A stretch of 64,000 bases of DNA from Rhizobium mesosinicum (GTDB lineage: Bacteria > Pseudomonadota > Alphaproteobacteria > Rhizobiales > Rhizobiaceae). Positions 27,017 through 35,065 of this stretch are shown here, one piece after another. Under the pieces are notes generated by a model, which saw only the letters and a program-made list of their open reading frames with translations, was not told the origin of the DNA and searched no databases. Each line of letters starts with the position of its first letter. The stretch's first letter is position 1. The position numbers and the translations under genes were made by a program. Location: contig NZ_JAEUAK010000001.1 of NCBI RefSeq assembly GCF_019511345.1, positions 496,001 through 560,000 of the forward strand, given 5' to 3'.

Positions 27017-27355
27017 ATGGAAATCAGCGACGAGAACTTCCGCGTGTGGACGGAACAAAACGAGGTGTATTTCGATGGCGTGTTCCGGCTGGCAGGTCCG
27101 GACGCCTATGCGCCGATCCACTCACTGATATCAAGCCTCCTCCATGAGGAGCACAAGCAGGTGACGTTCAACCTGACCGGTCTGGAATTTCTCAATTCCT
27201 CCGGCATAAATCTCCTGGCGAAGCTCACAATCGAAGCCAGGAAGATGGACGACCTTCTGCTTGTTATCAAAGGCACGCATCAATATCCGTGGCAGGCCAA
27301 ATCTCTCCCGAATCTAAAAAAGTTACATCCGCTTCTCGATTTGCGATTGGCATGA
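27017..27355 (+). CDS. STAS-domain anti-anti-sigma-like regulator (slr1659-like)
   Basis: A 112-residue single-domain STAS protein. FNLTGLEFLNSSGINLLAKL contains the phosphorylation segment LNSSG, with Ser62 in the place of the SpoIIAA phosphoserine. It lies seven bases after the intact HATPase gene and ends the operon. Expected cycle: phosphorylation by the 26449 product, dephosphorylation by the SpoIIE domain at 24088. A transposase remnant starts within 10 bp of its stop codon, so native downstream genes may have been lost. Confidence 0.82.
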   Translation: MEISDENFRVWTEQNEVYFDGVFRLAGPDAYAPIHSLISSLLHEEHKQVTFNLTGLEFLNSSGINLLAKLTIEARKMDDLLLVIKGTHQYPWQAKSLPNLKKLHPLLDLRLA

Positions 27356-27360
27356 TCGTC

Positions 27361-27486
27361 TTCGGCCACTCCGTTCACCGTCACGTCCGAACGCGAGCTC
27401 TCTGAAACGATCCGTGCCTTTACTTCGTCAGGCCATTGGCGATGAATCTCGCGTCGGCTCCTTAGCGTGCGTGAGAACCTCCCAAC
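27361..27486 (-). mobile_element. Remnant of an IS66-type transposase orfA
   Basis: The minus frame contains VGRFSRTLRSRREIHRQWPD followed by EVKARIVSESSRSDVTVNGV. This is the N-terminal helix-turn-helix of IS66-type OrfA proteins, which usually continue with ARRHGL and a WR motif. Similarity ends abruptly at about 27361, and no inverted repeats or further transposase genes are present. It is therefore a truncated relic. Confidence 0.5.
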
Positions 27487-27670
27487 GTAGGTGTCATAGA
27501 GGAACTCCTTGCGGCTCCTCCATGGGACGTCGATCACAGATCAGGCGACAACGGGCAACGTGAGACCACAACACCGGTTACGACAAAGCTCTTGAAGCCG
27601 CCGTGTCGATTTCGGCCGATCCCCTTCGACTAAGACGGAGCGCCGTGAGCCAGTCAAAGGAGAGACAAGG

Positions 27671-27964
27671 ATGGCCGCCATTGAACATTCCGAACACGTC
27701 GAACTACAGTCGCAGCACCTTAGCGTCGTAGGGGTGGTACGCACCTTGCAAGCCGTCTGGATGCTGCTGAACCTTCGGCGAAGGTACCGCAGAAGCCGGA
27801 ACGAACTTTCGCGGTTTGACTCTCGCCTGCTCCGTGACATCGGCTTGGAGCCACCAGAGATCTCCGCCGGAAAAATCGGAGAATGGCTTCCTCTCCGCCC
27901 AAACGATCAGAGGGCAGGAACCGGGAGCCGCCCATCCCGTGCGGCAGGTGGCGGCGGCAGCTGA
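27671..27964 (+). CDS. DUF1127 domain small protein
   Basis: A 97-residue protein with the YjiS-like DUF1127 motif at about 38-66 (LNLRRRYRRSRNELSRFDSR, then LLRDIGLEPPEI). It is Arg-rich in the domain and has a Gly/Ser-rich tail. Short DUF1127 proteins in Agrobacterium and relatives affect small-RNA turnover, phosphate and stress responses; the role of this longer version is unknown. The start follows AAGGAGAGACAAGG, a good ribosome site. It is monocistronic. Confidence 0.75.
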   Translation: MAAIEHSEHVELQSQHLSVVGVVRTLQAVWMLLNLRRRYRRSRNELSRFDSRLLRDIGLEPPEISAGKIGEWLPLRPNDQRAGTGSRPSRAAGGGGS

Positions 27965-28268
27965 TCCGCCGGCATGAGTTGCGTTTGCCTTCAGCTGCGC
28001 TGCTTCATTCGCCCCTCTTTCCGTAGTCGGCGCATGACCGCGCCGGCGATACGGATGCAGTCATACTGACGTATCCTCATCGATCGTGCGTCTCTAGGAT
28101 TGATAGGTGGAGGTCCCCCTATCCGCTCGCTCAAGCGCAGCTGGAGATTCAAGAATGACGAACAAGCAAAGCTGCAGCTCTCCCCAGCAGAACCGTCAGA
28201 ATCTTTTTGCTCTTTGTCGAATCGCGATCTCCAAATGCGACTAACATCGACAATCCATGGAGAACCTG
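27965..28268. other. Intergenic region without a recognised gene
   Basis: About 300 bp with no supported coding sequence. GATAGG and CCTATC near 28103-28124 form a small inverted repeat, and the last part must contain the promoter of the YCII-type gene. Nothing else was recognised. Confidence 0.4.
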
Positions 28269-28616
28269 ATGCGCTACCTTTGTCTCTTCTACATCGATCA
28301 AACTCTTGCCGATGCCGCCAGCAAGGAGGAATGGGCCGAGATCGACCGCGAGTCCCTAGCTTCCAATGAAGAACTCAAACGCTCCGGCCACTATCTCGCC
28401 TCCAATGCTCTTGCGGACCCAAATACCGCAAAGACATTGCGCGTTCGCGCCGGCAAGACAAGTTGGAGTGACGGACCCTTCGCAGAGACTAAGGAGCATC
28501 TGGGTGGCTTCCTGCTTATCGAAGCGAAGAACCTTGCGGAGGCAATGGCGATCGCGGAGCGGGACTCGCTTGCCCGGATGGGGGCGATCGAGATACGAGA
28601 GACCGCCGGCTTTTAG
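28269..28616 (+). CDS. YCII-related (DGPF domain) protein
   Basis: A 115-residue ferredoxin-like fold protein. MRYLCLFYID begins the domain, and SDGPFAETKEHLGGFLLIEA contains the family signature DGPFAETKE. ATG 28269 is chosen with GGAG seven bases before; ATG 28257 has none. These proteins often sit beside ECF sigma factors and may act in their signalling or as small-molecule binding proteins, but no sigma gene is present here. Confidence 0.78.
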   Translation: MRYLCLFYIDQTLADAASKEEWAEIDRESLASNEELKRSGHYLASNALADPNTAKTLRVRAGKTSWSDGPFAETKEHLGGFLLIEAKNLAEAMAIAERDSLARMGAIEIRETAGF

Positions 28617-29019
28617 ATTGGAAGTGCCGGGCGGAAGTGACGACGCCTAAATCAGGTCGCGGATGACGATCAGGCTCCAGCGCTTCCCGGACGACCTTAG
28701 AGCGGTTGTGCGCGGACTTACGGCTCGGATCGGTGGGGAGATTGGTGTTTCCGAACCTGATCCGGCGCGAGGCTGATCGATCTTAGTTTCATCGATGCGT
28801 ATCGACTCCGCCTCCATCCCGTCTGCTGGGTCACGGCAAGCTATTCTTCGCCTGACCCGCCACGAGGACCGCCGGCGGTCCCAGGTTCCTTCACAAGCGG
28901 ATTGTAGCAAGCAATCGGCCTACCTCTTTTTTGGTAGGTCGAAGCCTATTCTGTGAAGTTGAACGCGATGCAACTTATGGCACCATAAACTCCTGTCACT
29001 CGTTTCAAAGGACGCCATC
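28617..29019. other. Intergenic region without a supported gene
   Basis: Four hundred bases with no convincing coding sequence. The minus frame just inside 28647-28690 reads GKRWSLIVIRDLI, which resembles the start of HxlR-type HTH domains but stops at once. GCCTACC (28918-28924) and GGTAGGT (28933-28939) form a short hairpin. The right end should hold the promoter of the Hint-domain gene. Confidence 0.35.
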
Positions 29020-29913
29020 ATGCCATCCATGGAAGATCCGAAATTGCCACGGAATACGGCGCGCAGACATTTTCTAGGTGTTGCCGCTGCCGCCGGTGCT
29101 CGGCTTGCAGTCGTGGCGGCCTTGGCGACGGCAGTTTCCAAGTCTCCCGCGAGCGCGATGGGGCGGCGTTGGGGGCGGGGCAACTCCGGTGGAGGCAAGA
29201 ATGGCTCCGGCGGACACGGAGGTCCCGGTGGACACGGCGGCCCTGGTGGTGGAGGAGGTGGCGCGCAGTGCTTCCTGCGCGGAACGGCGATCCTCACGGA
29301 TTGTGGTGAAAAGCCCGTCGAGGATCTGCGCGTCGGCGATCACGTCGTCCTTCCCGACGGAAGCGCCCGTCCGATCAAGTGGGTCGGCCGCCAAGTCTTC
29401 AAGAAGACCGGCGCGCGCTGGCATGACGGTGTCGTACCGATCCGGATCTCCCGCCACGCGCTGGACAGCCGCACGCCACATTCCGATCTCTACCTGTCGC
29501 CCGGCCACGCGCTGTTTCTGAACGGCGTTCTGATCCGTGTGAAGGACCTCGTCAACGGCACGACAATCGCACCTGTCATTCCAACCAACGACATGGCGAT
29601 CGAATATTATGCCGTCCTGCTCAATACGCATGAGATCATTCTTGCCGAGGGCGCTGCGGCTGAGACCTTCCATCTCTTGGAGGGCAATCACGAGAACTTC
29701 TCCAATTTTGCGGAGTACGAGCGCCTTTATGCCGATGAACCCACAGCGATGACATCGTTTGCGCCGGTGCTGGGCGAAGAAGGCGGTTGGAAGCATCTGA
29801 AAGCGCTTCTCCTGCTTGGCGCTTCGCCATTGGTGCCGATGCGTGATCCCTTCGGGGATGCCTGTGAAAGGATAGACGCGCAAGCCAAGGAGCTTGCTCT
29901 GACAAAACGCTGA
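29020..29913 (+). CDS. Tat-exported Hint-domain protein
   Basis: A 297-residue protein. The N-terminus carries a twin-arginine signal (ARRHFLGVAAAAGARLAVVA, Arg15-Arg16). Residues 54-82 form an almost pure Gly/His/Ser linker. The rest is a Hint (hedgehog/intein-type) domain starting at Cys84 (CFLRGTAILTDCGEKPVEDL), with VGDHVVLPDGSARPIKWVGR and SPGHALFLNGVLIRVKDLVN as the conserved blocks. Hint domains can self-cleave, but the large group of alphaproteobacterial Hint proteins has no proven activity. AAAGGA lies eight bases upstream. It seems to be a single gene. Here the Hint domain is the whole cargo, with no toxin or repeat module. Confidence 0.8.
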   Translation: MPSMEDPKLPRNTARRHFLGVAAAAGARLAVVAALATAVSKSPASAMGRRWGRGNSGGGKNGSGGHGGPGGHGGPGGGGGGAQCFLRGTAILTDCGEKPVEDLRVGDHVVLPDGSARPIKWVGRQVFKKTGARWHDGVVPIRISRHALDSRTPHSDLYLSPGHALFLNGVLIRVKDLVNGTTIAPVIPTNDMAIEYYAVLLNTHEIILAEGAAAETFHLLEGNHENFSNFAEYERLYADEPTAMTSFAPVLGEEGGWKHLKALLLLGASPLVPMRDPFGDACERIDAQAKELALTKR

Positions 29914-30007
29914 TCTGCCGTAGCTGAGTGCGCTGTTCTTGTGGGTCATGCGCGACGACGCCGCTATTGAGGCGTTGTGGCTGGCGAAACGACATTCGCG
30001 CTTTGCT

Positions 30008-30922
30008 TCAGCGCGCGAATGCCTCGAAAGGGTTGAATTCTGTGAGTTGTCGGAGCATATCCTCGCCCACGCCTGCGGCTTTGAGCGATGGCAGAAGGCT
30101 CTCGACAAGATGCGTGTAGGGTCTCGGGGTTCCGCCACGGGGTTGTGCCGGATCATACCAGCCAAGGTCGTGGCTTATGAGCAGTTTCTCGCCCAGCCCG
30201 CTTTCGAGGGCGCGCATTACCATTGAGACCACCTCCTCGTCAGGCGCCCTTCCGACATGGTCGTATTCGATCCACGCACCTCGCTCCGCCAATGCGCGGT
30301 GAAGCCCGAAGTCCCTTTCCTCCTGCGTGTGAATGGATATGAAGCGCTCTGGTGCGCAGCCCTCTGACTGAAGGATGTCCAGCTGCTCCATCACGACCCT
30401 TCCCCGGATCGTATGCGAGCCGATCACCGCATTGGTCCGAACTGACGCTCTTGCCGCTGCGCGGAGGATACGGGCTTCGAGCGGCGTAATCCCATCGTCG
30501 CCGGCGCTGAGCTTGATCCATCCCGCCAGCACACCGGTATCCTCGATTCCTTGGGTAAGCTCACTTACCATCCATTCTTCAAGATCGCTTTCATCAGCCT
30601 CGGCTACCCAAGCGGGTATCCAGGGTTCGCGATAGTTGCCGGTCGGGACGACGATCGGAAAGTCGGTTGCTTTCGACACAGCGAGGTCTATGTCAGCACG
30701 TCTTCCAACGCCACCCGTCGTACACTCGACGAGCAGCGTAATGCCTTGTCTTTTGATCGCCTCAATCTGCGGGACCATCACCGCCACAACTGCGTCTATC
30801 TCCGCCTCGGCATAGCCGGGCTGGTCAGGGGTCCTCAGATCGACGAACACATGTTCGTGCGGGAGAATCATGCCGAGTTCGTCGCGGCCCTTCGGTCCCA
30901 AAGTTGTATAGATATGCTTCAT
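30008..30922 (-). CDS. Phosphotriesterase-family metal-dependent hydrolase
   Basis: A 304-residue amidohydrolase-superfamily TIM barrel. Metal ligands can be placed as His-x-His in ILPHEHVFVD, Lys in AGWIKLSAGD (the bridging carboxylated lysine position is nearby), His in VIGSHTIRG and ISIHTQEE, and Asp in LLISHDLGWYD. Relatives hydrolyse lactones or acyl-sugar and amino-acid derivatives rather than phosphotriesters. ATG 30922 follows GAGGAGG. It is the last gene of a LacI-controlled cluster with an amino-acid-type importer and a DadA-like oxidase, and lies 252 bp after that oxidase gene. The gap holds a weak 50-codon frame on the same strand (31006-31165) without a good start. Confidence 0.75.
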   Translation of the reverse strand: MKHIYTTLGPKGRDELGMILPHEHVFVDLRTPDQPGYAEAEIDAVVAVMVPQIEAIKRQGITLLVECTTGGVGRRADIDLAVSKATDFPIVVPTGNYREPWIPAWVAEADESDLEEWMVSELTQGIEDTGVLAGWIKLSAGDDGITPLEARILRAAARASVRTNAVIGSHTIRGRVVMEQLDILQSEGCAPERFISIHTQEERDFGLHRALAERGAWIEYDHVGRAPDEEVVSMVMRALESGLGEKLLISHDLGWYDPAQPRGGTPRPYTHLVESLLPSLKAAGVGEDMLRQLTEFNPFEAFAR

Positions 30923-31174
30923 CGTGAAGGCCTCCTCTCGCAACTGGCAGAACGGCAAGGCTTAAATGCATCTATCGATCCATCTGATCGCATAGGGCGG
31001 CAAGGTCAATCGTCGGCCGGATACTCAAGGCGATTGTGCAGCTCTACCGCTTCATTGCGGAGCCACCCCATTGCCCGCAACCTCAATGCCTGTATCCCGG
31101 CCGCAAAGCAATGCGGCAGCCTGATTGCCACTTCAGGGCCTATCGGTCGTAATGGAGCCTGACAAGATTCCCCC

Positions 31175-32305
31175 CTATCGTGACGCAAAACGTTCCGGTC
31201 TGAAGGTCGCGAGCATGGGATGCTCTGCGCCCGTCGCAACTTCGTAGGCGAGCAGTTCGCCGACGATAAGGCCGAGCGTCGCACCGCTATGACTGAAAGC
31301 GACGTAATAACCGGGAATAGCCTTGAGAGCACCGATTACAGGTTCTCCATCGCCCGGGATCGGCTTGCCGCCGACGCCGATGGAGGCGACTTCGAGCCTC
31401 GGATTGCCTTCCATCACCTTGGCAGCCTCAGCCAGAAGCGCCGCAACGACCGCATCGTCGATATCGTAGCCGCCATCCGCGCGTACCTTCACGCCCTCGT
31501 CCGCGGCCCAATCCGCATCCAGCGAGAAAGTGCCGCCTGGCGCCGGGCGAACGGCAACGCGCGGCGTGTTGAGGACAGCGCGCAAGGGATGGGCGCGCGG
31601 CTTCGTCTGCACCAGCAGGGCGATCGGGGTGTCGTCACCGATCGTCTGGCCGCTTGCCGCAACCATCTTCGGGACGGCCGGCCCCGTAGCGAGCACGACG
31701 GCATCGGCAGTGAAACGCGCGCCGCTTGCCGTTTCAGCCGCAACGGCTCGGCCGCCATTGACCACGACCGCTGCTTGCCCCTGGTCTGTGACGAGCCTTC
31801 CACCAAGGTCCGCGAATTCTTGGAGCAGCAAAGCGATCAGGCTCGGCAGATCGACCCATCCCTCACCCGGATTGAAAATCGCTCCCGCATCCGTGATGGC
31901 GCGCGCGTCCACACCCGGCGTCACACCGGCGATCTCTCCAGCCGAAAGATGCTGGGCGTCGTAACCGATCGAAGTCTCATACCGGTAGGCCGCGGCGATC
32001 TCGTTGCTTTCTCCTTCCATATCCCAGGTCAGGCCACCGTCGAAGCGAAGCCAGTTAACGTCTGGATGACGTGCCGCCAGAGTGCGGTAGCGGTCAATGC
32101 CGGCCATTCGCAGCCGGTGGTAGGGCTCGGAGCGCATGCGTGCCGAGTTGAGCCAGGAAAGCGACCGACCCGACGCGCCGTTGGCCGGCGGGCCGTCATT
32201 GATGATGGTGACGGGAACGCCGCGTCGGGCAAGTTGCACGGCGGTGGACACTCCAAAGATTCCGGCGCCGATGATGACCGCTGAGGTGATGGTGTTGTCG
32301 TTCAT
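31175..32305 (-). CDS. FAD-dependent amine/D-amino-acid oxidase (DadA/DAO family)
   Basis: A 376-residue flavoprotein. The dinucleotide fold is at the N-terminus (AVIIGAGIFGVSTAVQLARR), with PANGASGRSLSWLNSARMRS as the flavin-contacting loop, DAVVLATGPAVP in the middle, and GYYVAFSHSGATLGLIVGEL at the C-terminus, the typical FAD-closing segment. The fold fits oxidation of D-amino acids, sarcosine-like or opine-like secondary amines. Its place between an amino-acid ABC importer and a phosphotriesterase-type hydrolase suggests catabolism of an imported N-substituted amino acid or lactam-like compound; that is inference. ATG 32305 is used; the frame opens at 32332. Confidence 0.75.
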   Translation of the reverse strand: MNDNTITSAVIIGAGIFGVSTAVQLARRGVPVTIINDGPPANGASGRSLSWLNSARMRSEPYHRLRMAGIDRYRTLAARHPDVNWLRFDGGLTWDMEGESNEIAAAYRYETSIGYDAQHLSAGEIAGVTPGVDARAITDAGAIFNPGEGWVDLPSLIALLLQEFADLGGRLVTDQGQAAVVVNGGRAVAAETASGARFTADAVVLATGPAVPKMVAASGQTIGDDTPIALLVQTKPRAHPLRAVLNTPRVAVRPAPGGTFSLDADWAADEGVKVRADGGYDIDDAVVAALLAEAAKVMEGNPRLEVASIGVGGKPIPGDGEPVIGALKAIPGYYVAFSHSGATLGLIVGELLAYEVATGAEHPMLATFRPERFASR

Positions 32306-32442
32306 AGTCGTATCTTTCAATCTGTTGATCATGAGGTTCGAGGAAGGATGTCAGAATATTTCCCAATGGCCGCCGCGATCCCCGCGCAACCAAACACCCC
32401 CATCATATCGTTTGTGTCATCGTCATCTCCGTACGCTTGGGA

Positions 32443-33951
32443 TCAGAGCACTTCGGCGAGAAAACGCTGAAGGCGGGGGCTTTTGGGATTGTCGAAGATC
32501 GCCTCTGGCGCGCCTGCTTCGACGACGCGGCCCTCGTCCATGAATATGACCTGATCCGCTGCGCGGCGGGCAAAGCCCATTTCGTGTGTGACGACAACCA
32601 TGGTCATGCCCTGCTTTGCGAGTTCGGCCATGAGATCGAGCACGCCCTTAACCAGTTCGGGATCGAGCGCGCTTGTGACCTCGTCGAACAGGATGACCTC
32701 CGGTTCCATCGCCAGGGCGCGGGCAATCGCGACGCGCTGCTGCTGACCGCCCGAAAGTCCTCCTGGCCGGTGATGCTGGCGGCTCGCAAGGCCGACATCG
32801 GAAAGCCGTGCCTTAGCGATACGTTCGGCTTCTGCCTTCGGCAGGCCCTTGATCTTCGTCAGCGACAGCATGACGTTTTCGATTGCCGTATGGTCCGGAA
32901 AGAGATTGAAGTGCTGGAAGACCATCCCCACCCGCCGACGCAAGCGCTCCGGCTTCATGGCGAGGATGCTCTCGCCGTCAAGAAGAACGTCTCCACTCTT
33001 CGGCTCCACCAACCGGTTGAGGCAGCGCAACAGCGTTGATTTCCCCGAGCCTGATGGGCCGATAATACAGGTGACGGTGCCGGCTTTCACTGCAAGGTCG
33101 ACGCCCTTCAGCACATCGAGTTCACCATAGGCCATGCCGAGCTGGCGAACGTCGAGACTGCCACCCTTGAAGGCCGGTCGAGGCGGACGTCCGATACCGT
33201 CGAGCTCGCTCACCTCCTCCAGGCCGCTGGTGATGATTGCTGGCCGCTGCTTACCGAGCCTCAGGCGATTGTCGATGGCATTGACGACATGGGTCAGCGG
33301 CACCGTGACAACGAGATAAAAGATGCCTGCAAGCAGAAGCGGCGAAAGATTACCGGTTATGACCGCCTGGTCCTGTCCTACGCGAAAAATCTCGCGCTCC
33401 GAGGCGAGCAGGCCAAGGAAGTAGACAAGGCTCGAATCCTTCACATTGCCAATGAACTGATTGACGAGTGCAGGCAGCACACGGCGCACACCCTGTGGCA
33501 CGACAATCAACCGCATGCCCTGGCCGTAGCTCATGCTGAGCGCCCGGCAGGCTTCCATCTGGCCGCGATCAACGCTTTGAATTCCCGAGCGGAAGATCTC
33601 GCCTATATAGGCACCGGCAATCAGACTGAGCGCCAGGATGCCCAGCGGATAGGGCGAAGGACCGAAGAGCTCGCGCCCGATGCGAGCAAAGCCCTGGCCA
33701 ATCAAAAGAATGGTGACGATAGCCGGCAGGCCGCGAAAGATATCCGTGTAGACGCGGGCGGGAATGCGCAGCCAAGCTGAACGAGAGATACCCATGATGG
33801 CAAGTGCCATGCCGACGGCAATGCCGAGCACCGTTGAGCTCGCTGCCAGGATCAGTGTGTTCTTCAGGCCGACCGTAACCATCGTCGGCAGGACTTCGAC
33901 CATCGCGTTCCAGTCGAGGAAGCTGCGACGCAGATTTTCAAGCCAGTTCAT
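32443..33951 (-). CDS. Amino-acid ABC transporter permease and ATPase fused in one chain
   Basis: A 502-residue fusion. Residues 1-235 are a HisM/GlnP-type permease with membrane helices and the coupling loop [21 protein letters not shown] linker near 235-260 joins it to a complete GlnQ-type ATPase with Walker [10 protein letters not shown] loop [12 protein letters not shown], signature LSGGQQQRV and Walker [10 protein letters not shown]. These modules are usually two separate genes. ATG 33951 follows AAGGGA. It lies 60 bp downstream of the binding-protein gene on the same transcript. A homodimer would supply both halves of the transporter. Confidence 0.85.
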   Translation of the reverse strand: MNWLENLRRSFLDWNAMVEVLPTMVTVGLKNTLILAASSTVLGIAVGMALAIMGISRSAWLRIPARVYTDIFRGLPAIVTILLIGQGFARIGRELFGPSPYPLGILALSLIAGAYIGEIFRSGIQSVDRGQMEACRALSMSYGQGMRLIVVPQGVRRVLPALVNQFIGNVKDSSLVYFLGLLASEREIFRVGQDQAVITGNLSPLLLAGIFYLVVTVPLTHVVNAIDNRLRLGKQRPAIITSGLEEVSELDGIGRPPRPAFKGGSLDVRQLGMAYGELDVLKGVDLAVKAGTVTCIIGPSGSGKSTLLRCLNRLVEPKSGDVLLDGESILAMKPERLRRRVGMVFQHFNLFPDHTAIENVMLSLTKIKGLPKAEAERIAKARLSDVGLASRQHHRPGGLSGGQQQRVAIARALAMEPEVILFDEVTSALDPELVKGVLDLMAELAKQGMTMVVVTHEMGFARRAADQVIFMDEGRVVEAGAPEAIFDNPKSPRLQRFLAEVL

Positions 33952-34011
33952 CAAGTGGTCCCTTGCAAGAAAGGCCGGTCCAACCACCGAAGATCGGACC
34001 GGAAGGTGGCA

Positions 34012-34839
34012 TCACTGCTTGGGAAGATAGGCATCTGGCATGGGTGTGCCCGGGAACCACTTCTCGTGGAGCTTTTTCCATGTTCCGTCCTGCATGGCGG
34101 CATGAAGACCCCGGTTCAAAGCCACGCGCAGCGCCTCGTTGCCCTTGCGCACGACGAAGCCGGCGGGCGCGTCGAAACTCGGGATGTTGACGGCGACCTT
34201 CAGCGCCGGGTAGCGCGCGGAATAGTCTTTGGCAGCTTCGTAATCGAGGAAATGTGCGTCGACCGTGCCATTATTGAGGGCTGAAACAGCAGAATTGTTA
34301 TCCGGAAACTTTACCAGGTCTGCGTCTGCGAAGTTCTTTTGCGCGTAGATTTCCTGCAGCGTGCCCTGAACGACGCCGAGCCGCTTTCCCTTGAGGCCCG
34401 CAGCGTCGGCGATGCCGGCATCCGGGGTCAATACAGTCAGGTAGCCCGCCAGATAGCCATCGGAGAAATCGACGGTTTCCTTACGTTTTTCCGTGGTGCC
34501 GATGGCGGCGGCTGCAACGTCGAACCGGCGGTTTGCGACCGATGGCATAAGGGCCGAGAATTCCTGGCCGGTAAAGATTATTTGCTCCTTCTTAAAGCCC
34601 ATGCGCTCGGCCACATCGATGAAGAGTTCGATGTCAAAGCCGGTAAAGCTGCCATCGGCTGTCGTGAAAGCGTAAGGTTTGGCGTCACCCATCGTGCCGA
34701 CGCTGATGACGGTCGGATCGATCAGGCCGTAAGGATTGTCTCCGGCCAAGGCCGCACCCGCTGAAAGGCCGAAGGCGATCGCAAAGGCAGCGACGCGAAT
34801 TCTCACGAAGGCGGCCATGACTGTGCTCGGAAATTTCAT
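34012..34839 (-). CDS. Amino-acid-type ABC transporter periplasmic binding protein
   Basis: A 275-residue family 3 solute-binding protein. A signal peptide precedes about residue 32 ([16 protein letters not shown]). The mature part has [20 protein letters not shown], the usual first ligand lobe, then [20 protein letters not shown] and [20 protein letters not shown] 34839 follows AGGAG; the open frame extends far upstream through the operator region but without a start signal. It is the first gene of the LacI-controlled cluster. The ligand is unknown; polar amino acids or opine-like compounds are the usual range. Confidence 0.83.
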   Translation of the reverse strand: MKFPSTVMAAFVRIRVAAFAIAFGLSAGAALAGDNPYGLIDPTVISVGTMGDAKPYAFTTADGSFTGFDIELFIDVAERMGFKKEQIIFTGQEFSALMPSVANRRFDVAAAAIGTTEKRKETVDFSDGYLAGYLTVLTPDAGIADAAGLKGKRLGVVQGTLQEIYAQKNFADADLVKFPDNNSAVSALNNGTVDAHFLDYEAAKDYSARYPALKVAVNIPSFDAPAGFVVRKGNEALRVALNRGLHAAMQDGTWKKLHEKWFPGTPMPDAYLPKQ

Positions 34840-34965
34840 CGTTTCATTCTCCTCTGGTGGTATTTGCTGCGATATTTCACGACGCAGGGGTCCCATCCGG
34901 ACGGCGGTAGAAACCGCGCGTCCGGCCCATGCATTCGCATACGTGGATTCAACGATATTATGTAT

Positions 34966-34998
34966 GAGACCGGTCTCTTTTCGATTGAGACCGGTCTC
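34966..34998. promoter_or_regulatory. Twin palindromic operator for the LacI regulator
   Basis: GAGACCGGTCTC occurs twice, at 34966-34977 and 34987-34998. Each is a perfect 12-bp palindrome with the central CG usual for LacI-family sites, and the starts are exactly 21 bp apart, two helical turns. They lie between the divergent binding-protein gene and the LacI-family gene at 35066, which makes that regulator the obvious ligand. Cooperative binding on one DNA face is inferred from the spacing. Confidence 0.85.
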
Positions 34999-35065
34999 TT
35001 TGTCTTTTATCAATTGTTATCTTCGCATTTGCTACGCGTCAATATCTCTTGTAAGGCTACGTCTC

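Noticed and set aside
28647..28700. Possible HxlR-type HTH remnant (GKRWSLIVIRDLI on the minus strand)
   Set aside because: Only 13 residues resemble the family and a stop follows at once; too short to call.
29190..29265. Gly-encoding GGTGGA-like tandem repeats as a possible CRISPR or minisatellite
   Set aside because: They encode the Gly/His linker of the Hint-domain protein in frame; no spacers exist.
31006..31165. Minus-strand frame reading GPEVAIRLPHCFAAGIQALR and onwards
   Set aside because: Composition is gene-like, but there is no good start codon or ribosome site and no family was recognised; it may be a chance frame in the intercistronic gap.
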